Source: Oscillospiraceae bacterium (GTDB lineage Bacteria > Bacillota_A > Clostridia > Oscillospirales > Ruminococcaceae). From it: DNA of 11,993 bases. The notes below the pieces were generated by a model. It did no database searches, was not told where the DNA came from, and saw only the letters and a list, made by a program, of their open reading frames with translations. Shown piece after piece: positions 1 to 6,494 of the stretch (its first letter is position 1; the number at the start of each line of letters is the position of its first letter). Made by a program: the position numbers and the translations under genes. The stretch lies in the NCBI GenBank assembly GCA_017440445.1, contig JAFSHE010000366.1, positions 1 through 11,993 on the forward strand, in the 5' to 3' direction.

Positions 1-431
1 ATATGGTAGACAGCCCCACTTTCATAGGTATGCGCCAGCGTGACTTCGTAATGGAGCTTTCCTGCAAGGTAAATGTACTCAGCGGCGAGGGCGGCATCAC
101 CATGTACATGACCGAAAACGAGCACTACGAGGTCGCCATCCGAAAGACGGACATCGGCTATGAGTGTGTGCTGAAGCTCAACATCGGCGGAATAAAGCAT
201 ATTCAGACAGTTATCCCGCTTGACAGCGGCGAGGCAGAGCTAATAGTCCGCTCAGACAACTATAACTACAACTTCTTCATCAAGGAAAACGGTAAGGAAG
301 TCCACCTCGGCTGCGGCGGTACAAAGTACCTTTCCAGCGAAGTGTGCGAGGGCTTCACGGGTGTGATAAACGCACTGTACGCTGTAAACGGAACAGCAGA
401 ATTCACTGAATTCCGCTGCGAATACAAATAA
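1..431 (+). CDS. Glycoside hydrolase family 43 (beta-xylosidase type), C-terminal fragment
   Basis: This is the 3' end of a gene entering from the left edge; about 142 codons are visible, so the catalytic domain lies outside the window. The visible part resembles the C-terminal concanavalin-like beta-sandwich domain of GH43 beta-xylosidases and arabinofuranosidases. It opens with a S-P-T-F-I-G-x-R-Q stretch, has a middle G-G-I-T-M-Y-M then H-Y-E-V-A-I segment, and ends with F-T-G-V then A-L-Y-A and a final E-F-R-C-E-Y. These enzymes release xylose or arabinose from xylan fragments, and this domain packs against the five-bladed catalytic propeller and helps shape the active site. The ATG at position 3 is probably internal rather than a start. 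The TAA at 429-431 is followed at once by a terminator hairpin, so this gene ends its transcription unit. The family is read from motif recall; the exact substrate cannot be told. Confidence 0.8.
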   Translation, partial: MVDSPTFIGMRQRDFVMELSCKVNVLSGEGGITMYMTENEHYEVAIRKTDIGYECVLKLNIGGIKHIQTVIPLDSGEAELIVRSDNYNYNFFIKENGKEVHLGCGGTKYLSSEVCEGFTGVINALYAVNGTAEFTEFRCEYK

Positions 432-433
432 AT

Positions 434-480
434 AACGAAAAGGCTCTCCGTCTTGTACCTCTCGGAGAGCCTTTGTTATT
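434..480 (+). terminator. Intrinsic terminator after the GH43 gene, possibly bidirectional
   Basis: A 10-bp perfect GC-rich stem pairs 441-450 (AGGCTCTCCG) with 463-472 (CGGAGAGCCT) around a 12-nt loop. The stem continues outwards with A-rich sequence on the left and CTTTGTTATT on the right, with one small bulge. It starts 2 nt after the GH43 stop. The A-tract before and T-rich tract after the stem would allow termination in either direction, so it could also stop leftward read-through from the opposing gene pair. Confidence 0.75.
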
Positions 481-488
481 ACAAAAAA

Positions 489-513
489 CATCCCGCCTTA
501 TTAAGACGGGATG
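489..513. repeat. Terminal palindromic repeat, left copy
   Basis: A 25-nt hairpin with CATCCCG pairing with CGGGATG, one internal C/A mismatch, then CTT/AAG, and an ATT loop. It matches the copy at 704-728 at 24 of 25 positions. It sits 9 nt after the GH43 terminator. Confidence 0.75.
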
Positions 514-703
514 TAAAACCGCCGAAAAAGTCCTTACGGACTGTTCCGCCGAAACATCCGCACTGCCCGCACTCGTTGACGGCTACGCTGTCAACTCGCA
601 CAGTTGTGCGGATATAAGAGTTTTTTGGCGTGGCAAAGCCACACCAAAAAAAGATATCAAATATGCCCGCATAGCGGGCATATAAAATTATTCGATAAAC
701 CAG

Positions 704-728
704 CATCCCGCCTTATTATGACGGGATG
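704..728. repeat. Terminal palindromic repeat, right copy
   Basis: Second copy of the 489-513 hairpin, differing at one base near the loop. It lies 18 nt beyond the stop of the leftward CheX-like gene. It could therefore also act as that gene's 3' hairpin, although no convincing T-run follows it on the minus strand. Confidence 0.75.
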
Positions 729-746
729 TGATACTTTATAAAGATA

Positions 747-1661
747 TTACTTCTTGAACACGATGAACTGAAGTGTTCCGAAGGAATACTCAAGCGCAAC
801 GGAAAGACCGTTCATCAGACCGATAGCAGCATTGGTCTCTGCCTCCTGAGGAGTAAGGTCAAGCTCTATTCCGCTGGTGTTGGACAGATTTACTGCAAAA
901 AGTCCGTTCTGGAGATTAAGGAACTCGCCCACGCATGCCTCTACGAACTCGTCAACAGCCTCGAACAGACCGAACTCGTCAAGATCGCTGTCCTCTTCAT
1001 CGCTGGAATCAACAGCGTATCTGGATGCGAGCGCTGTGAAAGCCTTTTCGTCACCGCCGATAGCTGTATAAGCGCCGATCTTGCCTGTCAGCGACTGAGA
1101 GCAGAGGTAATCACACTTGATAACAGTGTTCTTCGTGCAGCCTGCAAATACGAAGTCATCGCCTATGAAACGGATAGCGTTTCTTGTAAGCAGCATGATG
1201 TAATTAACATAGAAATCCCTGTCGGGATCGCTGTTAAGGTCAAATATCCTTGCGAGGTCGTCAGCAAGAGCCTTGTCACCCTCGTCGCCTGTGCCGTCAA
1301 AGGATGCATTCTCCTTGTACTCAGCAAGCGCCTCGGCAAACTGCTGATTGGTTATGTAGCCAAGATCGATAAGAGCCTGTCCGAGGACAACGTTAGCTGT
1401 CTTCTGCTTGGAAAGAAGCTCCTCCACCTGAGCATGCGTCAGGAAGCCCATCATAACAGCGATATCACCGATGCGCATATCCCTGCTCTTCTGCTCCTCA
1501 TGAACAGCCTCTACCTGACCCGCATCCATATAACCCGCATCGATAGCGAGCGCACCGAGTCTTGCATGTGTGCTGGACATAGCGTCAAGCGCTGTTCTGA
1601 GCTGCTCCGCTGTTATTATCCCTTTATTTAACAGGTAATGTCCGAATAATTGTGTAAACAT
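747..1661 (-). CDS. MshEN-like tandem-repeat protein fused to a CheX-like phosphatase domain
   Basis: The 304-residue protein has two clear parts. Residues 1-116 are four tandem repeats with an exact 29-residue period: glycines at 7, 36, 65 and 94 and again at 14, 43, 72 and 101. Each follows the pattern [RLV]-[LIF]-G-x-x-hydrophobic-x-x-x-G-[IYF]-[IML]-[TD]-x-x-[QE]-[LVF]. This resembles the c-di-GMP-binding MshEN motif of type II secretion and pilus ATPases. After a linker, residues 135-304 look like a CheX/CheC-type phosphatase, with a V-G-E-F-L-N segment giving the family E-x-x-N signature (E246, N249). CheX proteins remove phosphate from CheY. The domain contains an acidic insert around 217-229. 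No membrane segment or signal peptide is seen. It starts 19 nt after the CheY-like gene, behind an AAAGGGAA ribosome site, so the receiver next door is its likely substrate. Whether the repeats bind c-di-GMP is inference. Confidence 0.7.
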   Translation of the reverse strand: MFTQLFGHYLLNKGIITAEQLRTALDAMSSTHARLGALAIDAGYMDAGQVEAVHEEQKSRDMRIGDIAVMMGFLTHAQVEELLSKQKTANVVLGQALIDLGYITNQQFAEALAEYKENASFDGTGDEGDKALADDLARIFDLNSDPDRDFYVNYIMLLTRNAIRFIGDDFVFAGCTKNTVIKCDYLCSQSLTGKIGAYTAIGGDEKAFTALASRYAVDSSDEEDSDLDEFGLFEAVDEFVEACVGEFLNLQNGLFAVNLSNTSGIELDLTPQEAETNAAIGLMNGLSVALEYSFGTLQFIVFKK

Positions 1662-1680
1662 CTATATAATTCCCTTTCGA

Positions 1681-2055
1681 TTATTTTTCAGCGACCTTTG
1701 CAAGTATCTTATTTACGTCATCCTCACGCAGGGGCTTCTGCAGGAACTCATACGCACCTGCCTTTATTGCGCTTACAAGATGGCTCTGTGTACCTATGGT
1801 GGAAGCCATAACTACCTTTGCGTCAGCGTCAAACGCCTTGATATCGACCAGTGCATCAAGACCGGTCTTGAGAGGCATTACGATATCCATAAATACAACA
1901 TCGGGCTTCTCGGCTTTATAGGTCTCAACTGCCTGAACGCCGTCCTTTGCCTCTAAAATTGCAGTGATACCGGCCTTCTTGAGTGTATCGCTGAGCTTTT
2001 TTCTGACGAGAATAGAGTCGTCGCAAATTAATACCTTGAGCTCTGAAATATTCAT
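1681..2055 (-). CDS. Stand-alone CheY-like response regulator (receiver domain only)
   Basis: A 124-residue single receiver domain. The acidic pair is D12/D13, the phospho-acceptor is D57 in V-F-M-D-I-V-M-P, the switch residues are S85/T86 in M-A-S-T, and the conserved lysine is K107 in L-Q-K-P. No output domain is present, so it should act by protein contact, as CheY does at the flagellar motor or PilG-type regulators do in pilus systems. The ATG is preceded by AAAGGAAA at a good distance and by a promoter and short leader hairpin. The CheX-like gene follows 19 nt downstream, suggesting a receiver with its own phosphatase. No kinase or motility gene is in the window next to it, so the pathway it serves is unknown. 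Confidence 0.9.
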   Translation of the reverse strand: MNISELKVLICDDSILVRKKLSDTLKKAGITAILEAKDGVQAVETYKAEKPDVVFMDIVMPLKTGLDALVDIKAFDADAKVVMASTIGTQSHLVSAIKAGAYEFLQKPLREDDVNKILAKVAEK

Positions 2056-2106
2056 CTTGATTTCCTTTCATACCGACTTCGTCGGAATATATATTATTAC
2101 CATATC

Positions 2107-2135
2107 ATTATACTATATCAGTTAAAAAAATACAA
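2107..2135 (-). promoter_or_regulatory. Sigma-A-type promoter for the CheY/CheX-like pair
   Basis: On the minus strand a perfect TATAAT (2112 to 2107) lies 17 nt after TTGTAT (2135 to 2130), in AT-rich surroundings. Transcription would begin near 2100, leaving a leader of roughly 45 nt before the CheY-like ATG. Within it, CCGAC-GAA-GTCGG (2072-2084) can form a small hairpin just before the ribosome site. Confidence 0.65.
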
Positions 2136-2269
2136 TAGCAAACTGGCATTTTCGTGCATAAAAGCCAACACATATCTGATTTTATATGCATTTTGCACAA
2201 AACAAAATGATCTGTTCACGCTTTATTTCGTTTTGCTTGTCGATCTATTTCCATCTGTAAATATTAACG

Positions 2270-2298
2270 CCCCAAGAAGTATATATACTTCTCAGGGC
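2270..2298 (-). terminator. Putative terminator containing an 18-bp perfect palindrome
   Basis: The core 2275-2292, AGAAGTATATATACTTCT, is perfectly self-complementary. It is flanked by CCC (2271-2273) and GGG (2295-2297), which pair after a small internal loop. On the minus strand the stem is followed by GTTAATATTT, a weak T-rich tail. It lies about 65-90 nt past the stop of the 355-residue gene and before the CheY promoter, a sensible place to end the long leftward run. A protein-binding operator is an alternative, since the palindrome is perfect without needing a loop. The rest of 2136-2361 shows only AT-rich sequence and a 10-bp palindrome, GTGTTAACAC, at 2347-2356. Confidence 0.45.
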
Positions 2299-2361
2299 TG
2301 TTCTCTTATCTTATCCATTAGACTTCAAAAAAGACTGAATACAGAGGTGTTAACACATTTA

Positions 2362-3429
2362 TCACTTTTTTACCCGTTTAAAATATTCCTCACGTATCCG
2401 TACCCATTCCTTTTTATTATAATGCTCTATCATGGCCTTTGCGCCCTCGACAAGCTGCTCGTCAATCAACAGATTTCGGTCACCCCTGCCCACATACTTG
2501 AAACGAAGGAAATCAAGAGTGGACACCATAAAACGGTAAGCAAGAATACACCTTCCATAATCGGACTTTTCTGTTTCAACGAGCGGGACATATTTATTGG
2601 AATACAATCTTAATATCTGTGTGCTTTTCGGGTCCCAGCCTGTACTTCTCTTGGGACAGCCTGTTATATTCTCTATACTGAATACGAATGCATAAACCGC
2701 AAAGAACACTCCGTTAAGCTCTCCGTAATAATCATCAACGGAATAAAGCCTGCCTTCATCGGCATATTCCGTAGCTTCATACAGAAAGCTCTCAACGAAT
2801 GCGGAAAACAGATAATCACTAAACCTTAATTTGGCACTTTCTGACCAAAACATGATAGGATGACAGCTGATACGACTGTTAATATGCGGAATAATATCTC
2901 CAGAATAAACAAGTCCTCTGTAATCGCACAAAAGAGCGCAAATAAAATCCTTTACCTCTGTATGACCGCCGGAAAACAAACGCTCTGCACGCTCACTTTC
3001 GTCCTCGGTAAGGTCTCGCAGAGCTATCTTGTTGACCTTACTGTCAAGAAAGCTCTCTGCAATTCCGTAGTCATCGGTAATCTCCATGACTGAAAACGAG
3101 GTACGCACTGCATATATCATGTTCAGAAATGCTTTGAACTCGCTTTTCTTCTCATCATCGAAAAGCTCTCCCGAAAGCGGGAAAAACACCTTACAGCAGC
3201 CCTCGCACTGCTTTTTCTCGTCGAAAGAGAGGAAGAAGCTTTCGCTGATTCCGTCACCGAAATCCACCGTCATGGACATATTATCGCTGTCAACAGTACA
3301 GGTCCAGTTCTTCGTCGCACCCTTCTTTTTGACCTGCTTCTGCATTTTTTCAAAGACCTCCGCAGGAGTCTTTGTGCGCTTAAGCTTCAGCTTATAAAAT
3401 ACAGTATCCTGCTCTCTCATATCCTGCAT
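2362..3429 (-). CDS. Unrecognised 355-residue protein
   Basis: I do not recognise the family. The frame is open back to a TTG at 3453, but the ATG at 3427-3429 follows a strong AGAGGAG site (3437-3443) with 7-nt spacing, so I take that as the start. The first 110 residues mix lysine-rich and beta-like segments, including a C-x-G-C-C pair of cysteines. The middle and C-terminal parts are rich in aromatic residues and look helical, with several F/Y-rich stretches such as D-D-Y-Y-G-E-L-N-G-V-F-F-A-V-Y-A. The C-terminus is basic. There is no signal peptide or clear membrane helix, so a soluble cytoplasmic protein is likely. It begins 39 nt after the 121-residue membrane protein and probably shares its transcript. 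It is the last gene of the leftward run. Confidence 0.75.
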   Translation of the reverse strand: MQDMREQDTVFYKLKLKRTKTPAEVFEKMQKQVKKKGATKNWTCTVDSDNMSMTVDFGDGISESFFLSFDEKKQCEGCCKVFFPLSGELFDDEKKSEFKAFLNMIYAVRTSFSVMEITDDYGIAESFLDSKVNKIALRDLTEDESERAERLFSGGHTEVKDFICALLCDYRGLVYSGDIIPHINSRISCHPIMFWSESAKLRFSDYLFSAFVESFLYEATEYADEGRLYSVDDYYGELNGVFFAVYAFVFSIENITGCPKRSTGWDPKSTQILRLYSNKYVPLVETEKSDYGRCILAYRFMVSTLDFLRFKYVGRGDRNLLIDEQLVEGAKAMIEHYNKKEWVRIREEYFKRVKK

Positions 3430-3468
3430 GATGTAACTCCTCTTTATTCTCAAATACTACATAACAGT

Positions 3469-3834
3469 TCACCCGAAAAGCCTTCCGATATAGTACGGAG
3501 AGGTATTTGTAAATGAAATCGGCGGCAATATTCCCACCAAAACGAGCAGACAACAAAGTGCTATCAGCAGAGCCAGCGCTCCTCCCGTAATTCCCACGAT
3601 ACGGCAGATAAGCTTTCGCTTTGGCGTTGCGGGATTTATCAGACATATCGCAAACAGTGTGATATCAGCCACCGCAACAGCCGCCAATATCATCAATGTC
3701 GGGACGAATGCCACTATCACAGGGGTCAGCAGTGCAACAGGAAGATACATCCCCGAGATAAAGCCTAACGTGCGTATCTCCTTGCTTATCGGCAGACGCT
3801 TTTTCGGTCTTTTTGGCTCGTCTGAATAGTACAT
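3469..3834 (-). CDS. Small integral membrane protein, unknown function
   Basis: A 121-residue protein with a basic, proline-rich N-terminus (residues 1-20, cluster K-R-P-K-K-R) followed by about three hydrophobic segments near 27-45, 46-66 and 77-102. A short K-R-K-loop lies around 72-74 and a polar tail at the end. The basic ends suggest cytoplasmic anchoring by the positive-inside rule. No family is recognised. The ATG is preceded by GAAGGGGG about 8 nt upstream. It lies 96 nt after pgsA and 39 nt before the 355-residue gene. A frame starting further upstream (up to 3910) runs in another phase, has no good ribosome site and loses the membrane pattern, so it is not favoured. Confidence 0.75.
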   Translation of the reverse strand: MYYSDEPKRPKKRLPISKEIRTLGFISGMYLPVALLTPVIVAFVPTLMILAAVAVADITLFAICLINPATPKRKLICRIVGITGGALALLIALCCLLVLVGILPPISFTNTSPYYIGRLFG

Positions 3835-3930
3835 GATGCCGCCCCCTTCTGTTTTCTCTGATAATAAAACAGTTTACAAGCTCATTTTCTGACATTCTGA
3901 TGTTCTTCACTTTTTGTCAGAGTATACATA

Positions 3931-4506
3931 TCACTTCTTAGGATCTATAAACTCACGATAATCGTACATGTACTGTATTCCCGACCATAGGGTGAGCGCC
4001 GCAGAGGCTATCATAAGCACATCGCTGATGATACCCACATAAGCTCCCGTCGGGATAAGCGCCAGGTTATCAGTCAACACGTGAAGCACCAGTATCACTG
4101 CGATAGCCACCATAGTAACAGCGGTCTTGACCTTTCCAAGCCAACCTGCTGCGATAACTACCTTCTTTTCGCTGCCCGCTGCCACAAGGCGAACTCCCGA
4201 AACAGCGAACTCTCTCACAAGAATAATAACGACCACCCATGAGTAGGTCCATTTCAGCTCTACCATGCATACAAGCGCCGCCGCAACAAGTATCTTATCC
4301 GCCAGCGGGTCAAGGAACTTTCCGAAATCGGTTATCATGTTGTATTTACGTGCCACCTTGCCGTCTATCATATCGGTAAGGCTTGCAATTCCGAATACCG
4401 CAAGCGCCCACAGATAATTCAGCGGGATAGCGTCTACCGCCATGAACACCACAAATACAGGAACAAGTATCACCCTCATAAGGGTCAGCTTATTTGCTAA
4501 ATTCAT
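3931..4506 (-). CDS. pgsA: CDP-diacylglycerol--glycerol-3-phosphate 3-phosphatidyltransferase
   Basis: PgsA joins CDP-diacylglycerol and glycerol-3-phosphate to form phosphatidylglycerol phosphate, the committed step to phosphatidylglycerol and cardiolipin in the inner membrane. The 191-residue length is typical. The complete CDP-alcohol phosphotransferase signature D-x2-D-G-x2-A-R-x8-G-x3-D-x3-D is present: D45, D48, G49, A52, R53, G62, D66 and D70. The four aspartates bind the metal ions and substrates. Several hydrophobic helices follow, and the N-terminus shows the usual N-K-L-T-L-x-R-V entry. The ATG overlaps the rimO stop as ATGA, and its ribosome site GGAGAAG lies inside rimO, so translation is probably coupled. 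PgsA next to RimO and RecA is a common arrangement in Firmicutes. Confidence 0.95.
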   Translation of the reverse strand: MNLANKLTLMRVILVPVFVVFMAVDAIPLNYLWALAVFGIASLTDMIDGKVARKYNMITDFGKFLDPLADKILVAAALVCMVELKWTYSWVVVIILVREFAVSGVRLVAAGSEKKVVIAAGWLGKVKTAVTMVAIAVILVLHVLTDNLALIPTGAYVGIISDVLMIASAALTLWSGIQYMYDYREFIDPKK

Positions 4507-5852
4507 ATTGCTTCTCCGATAAGGTTATTGTCGATCACATCAAAAATGCTGATCTTTATGAAGTCGCCCACCTTAAGACCCATCTCCTTAGGTGCGGAGA
4601 AATAGATCATTCCGTCTATCTCGGGAGCAAACATAGCGCTTCTTCCGAAGTACAGACCGCCCTCGGCAAGATACTTGTCGTAGCCCTCTACGACTACCTC
4701 CATCTCGGTATCGATCATTCCATCGTAAAGCTCCGCAACACGGGTATCCTGCTGCTCCTCAAGGATGTCCTTGCGGTGCTCACGCACATTCTCCTCCACC
4801 ATATCGGGGAAGGATGCCGCAGGCGTGCCCTCCTCCTCGGAGTAGGAGAAACAGCCCATGCGCTCAAACCTCATATCCTCTGCGAACTCGCCGAGTGCGT
4901 TGAACTGCGCCTCGGTCTCGCCGGGGAAGCCAGTGATGAACGTTGTTCTGAGGGTAATTCCGGGGATCTCACGACGGAGCTTTGCAACCAGCTCACGCAG
5001 GGACTTCTCATCGCCCTTTCTGTTCATTCTTTTCAGAATCTCGCCGTCGCAGTGCTGCATGGGGATATCAAGATACTTTACTATCTTATCCTGACGCTTC
5101 ATGCAGGCGATAAGCTCGTCTGTTATCCTCTCGGGATAGCAGTAGAGAAGTCTAATCCACTTAAGTCCGTCTATCTCACAGAGCTTGTCCAGTCGCTCAG
5201 GGAGCGCCAGCTTGCCGTAAAGATCAAGACCGTAACGGGTGGTATCCTGTGCGATAACGATAAGCTCCTTAACTCCGTCAGAGGCGAGGAGCTTTGCCTC
5301 CTCAACGATATCCTCCATCTTACGGCTTCTGAAGCGGCCTCTTATCTGCGGAATAGCGCAATATGTGCAGCAGTTATCGCAGCCGTCAGCAACACGGAGA
5401 TATGCATAATGCGGCAGTGTGGAGATGATACGCTTGCCCTCCATGCTGTGGGACTCCTTTTCACCGAAAACATACACCTTTTCGCCGCCGTTTACCTGCT
5501 CAAGGATATCGCCTATCCTGCCGTAGTCGGATATTCCCACAACAGCGTCCACCTCGGGGAATTCCTCCACGAACTGCTCACGATATCTCTCGGAAAGGCA
5601 GCCTGTCACAACTATGTGCTTTATCGTACCCTCATTCTTCAGGTTGATAAGCTCCATTATCCAGTTTATCGCTTCTTCCTTTGCACTCTGTATAAAGCCG
5701 CAGGTATTTACAAGAACTATCTCTGCCATGCCCGGCTCCTGCACGAATGCAAAGCCCTTGTCAGCTATCTTTGCCATCATCTGCTCTGCGTCCACCTGAT
5801 TTTTCGCACAGCCCAGCGATACTATCGCTACCCTTGTCTTTTTCTCGCCCAT
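4503..5852 (-). CDS. rimO: Ribosomal protein S12 methylthiotransferase RimO
   Basis: RimO is a radical-SAM enzyme with two iron-sulfur clusters. It adds a methylthio group to a conserved aspartate of ribosomal protein S12. The 449-residue protein has the N-terminal MTTase domain with cluster cysteines C15 (S-L-G-C-A-K-N), C51 (N-T-C-G-F-I) and C85 (V-T-G-C-L-S-E-R-Y). The radical-SAM triad C158-x3-C162-x2-C165 sits in A-D-G-C-D-N-C-C-T-Y-C-A-I-P, followed by I-R-G-R-F-R-S-R. A TRAM-like domain occupies about the last 65 residues. The S-L-G-C-A-K-N-x-V-D opening and the A-I-P-Q-I-R-G stretch favour RimO over the related tRNA enzyme MiaB. The ATG immediately follows the recX stop (TAA-ATG), with GAGGA inside recX as ribosome site, and the 3' end overlaps pgsA by 4 nt. 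Confidence 0.95.
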   Translation of the reverse strand: MGEKKTRVAIVSLGCAKNQVDAEQMMAKIADKGFAFVQEPGMAEIVLVNTCGFIQSAKEEAINWIMELINLKNEGTIKHIVVTGCLSERYREQFVEEFPEVDAVVGISDYGRIGDILEQVNGGEKVYVFGEKESHSMEGKRIISTLPHYAYLRVADGCDNCCTYCAIPQIRGRFRSRKMEDIVEEAKLLASDGVKELIVIAQDTTRYGLDLYGKLALPERLDKLCEIDGLKWIRLLYCYPERITDELIACMKRQDKIVKYLDIPMQHCDGEILKRMNRKGDEKSLRELVAKLRREIPGITLRTTFITGFPGETEAQFNALGEFAEDMRFERMGCFSYSEEEGTPAASFPDMVEENVREHRKDILEEQQDTRVAELYDGMIDTEMEVVVEGYDKYLAEGGLYFGRSAMFAPEIDGMIYFSAPKEMGLKVGDFIKISIFDVIDNNLIGEAI

Positions 5853-6494
5853 TTATTCAAAATCCTCGTTTTCTTCGTAATCCTCGTAATCTTCAAGAAG
5901 CCGCTCTATGCAGTGCTTCACCGCATTGTAATCATAGCCTCTCCTTGCAAGCGCCGCTATTGTACGGCGGCGGTCGTCATGATCCTGTATCTTTGCGTAG
6001 TATTTACGCTCCAGCAGCTCGGTTATCTCCTCGTATATCTCCTCGTCGGAGAACTCTGCAAGGGTATTCTCCACAAGTTCGGCAGACAGCCCCCTGTGCA
6101 GCATCTCATACTTTGCCTTGCGAAGTCCGTAGCGTTTGGTATGTATCAGATAATCAGCAAGCTTCGGCGCATATTCCTCGTCATTTACGTAGCCGTAATC
6201 ACGCATGGCGTCTGCCGCTTCACGGGCTGCCTCCTCGTTGTAGGTCTGACGCAGCTTTTTATAAAGCTCGTTATAGCAATACTGCTTGGTACCGAGAAGA
6301 TACAGCGCTCGCTTCTTTGCCTTGCGCCTTGTATCCGCCTGCTGTATCTGCGACAATGCGTCACCCGAAAGCTCCCCGCCCTTGCGCAGCATGAAATCAG
6401 ACACGACCGTGCTGTTTATGAAGTATGTATGCTCTCCGTCAAGCTCCAGCTTGTAGGTGTCTCCCTTGTAGACGGAAAGCTCAGTTATCTCCAT
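5853..6494 (-). CDS. recX: RecA regulatory protein RecX
   Basis: RecX binds RecA and its filaments and limits recombinase and SOS-related activity. The 213-residue protein fits the family: mostly helical three-helix units, with R-R-K-A-K-K-R-A-L-Y-L-L, then Y-x-x-x-E-L-x-x-K-L-R, then a D-Y-G-Y-V-N-D-E-E-Y-A segment and a K-x-R-Y-G-x-R-K-A unit. A strongly acidic tail rich in E, D and Y closes the protein. Its ATG overlaps the recA TGA by one base (TGATG), which suggests coupled translation so that RecX is made in proportion to RecA. Position right after recA strengthens the call. Confidence 0.93.
   Translation of the reverse strand: MEITELSVYKGDTYKLELDGEHTYFINSTVVSDFMLRKGGELSGDALSQIQQADTRRKAKKRALYLLGTKQYCYNELYKKLRQTYNEEAAREAADAMRDYGYVNDEEYAPKLADYLIHTKRYGLRKAKYEMLHRGLSAELVENTLAEFSDEEIYEEITELLERKYYAKIQDHDDRRRTIAALARRGYDYNAVKHCIERLLEDYEDYEENEDFE

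Larger units (their letters stand above)
488..729. repeat. Intergenic hairpin array bracketed by repeated palindromes
   Basis: This fills most of the gene-free stretch 432-746. Successive self-complementary units are seen: 488-514; 530-543 (AGTCC/GGACT around TTAC, with weaker outer pairing); 575-595 (9-bp stem with one G-T pair, 3-nt loop); 597-610 (CGCAC/GTGCG core); 621-651 (a T6-GG-x-GTGGC arm pairing with GCCAC-x-CC-A6, AAA loop); 661-683 (10-bp perfect stem, ATA loop); and 703-729. The first and last units are 24/25 identical and in the same orientation. The 621-651 unit has its T-tract 5' and A-tract 3' on both strands, so it is not a normal terminator. Open frames here are short and explained by the palindromes. 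It could be a non-autonomous mobile element, a REP-like cluster, or a structured RNA; the sequence alone does not decide. Confidence 0.65.

Noticed and set aside
621..651. T6...A6 hairpin considered as a bidirectional terminator.
   Set aside because: On both strands the T-tract precedes the stem and the A-tract follows it, the opposite of what intrinsic termination needs.
473..706. Two open frames of about 70-75 codons (one per strand) in the hairpin array.
   Set aside because: They run through the palindromes on both strands, have no good ribosome site and give low-complexity products; the sequence is explained as repeats.
3665..3910. An 81-codon frame overlapping the 121-residue membrane protein.
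   Set aside because: Its product lacks any domain, it has no good ribosome site and most of it is the shifted frame of a gene with a clear membrane pattern and Shine-Dalgarno site.
3889..3921. Inverted repeat TCTGACA/TGTCAGA in the gap between pgsA and the 121-residue gene.
   Set aside because: The 7-bp stem has a 19-nt loop and no T-run on the minus strand, so it is not a convincing terminator; there is no second copy to argue for an operator.
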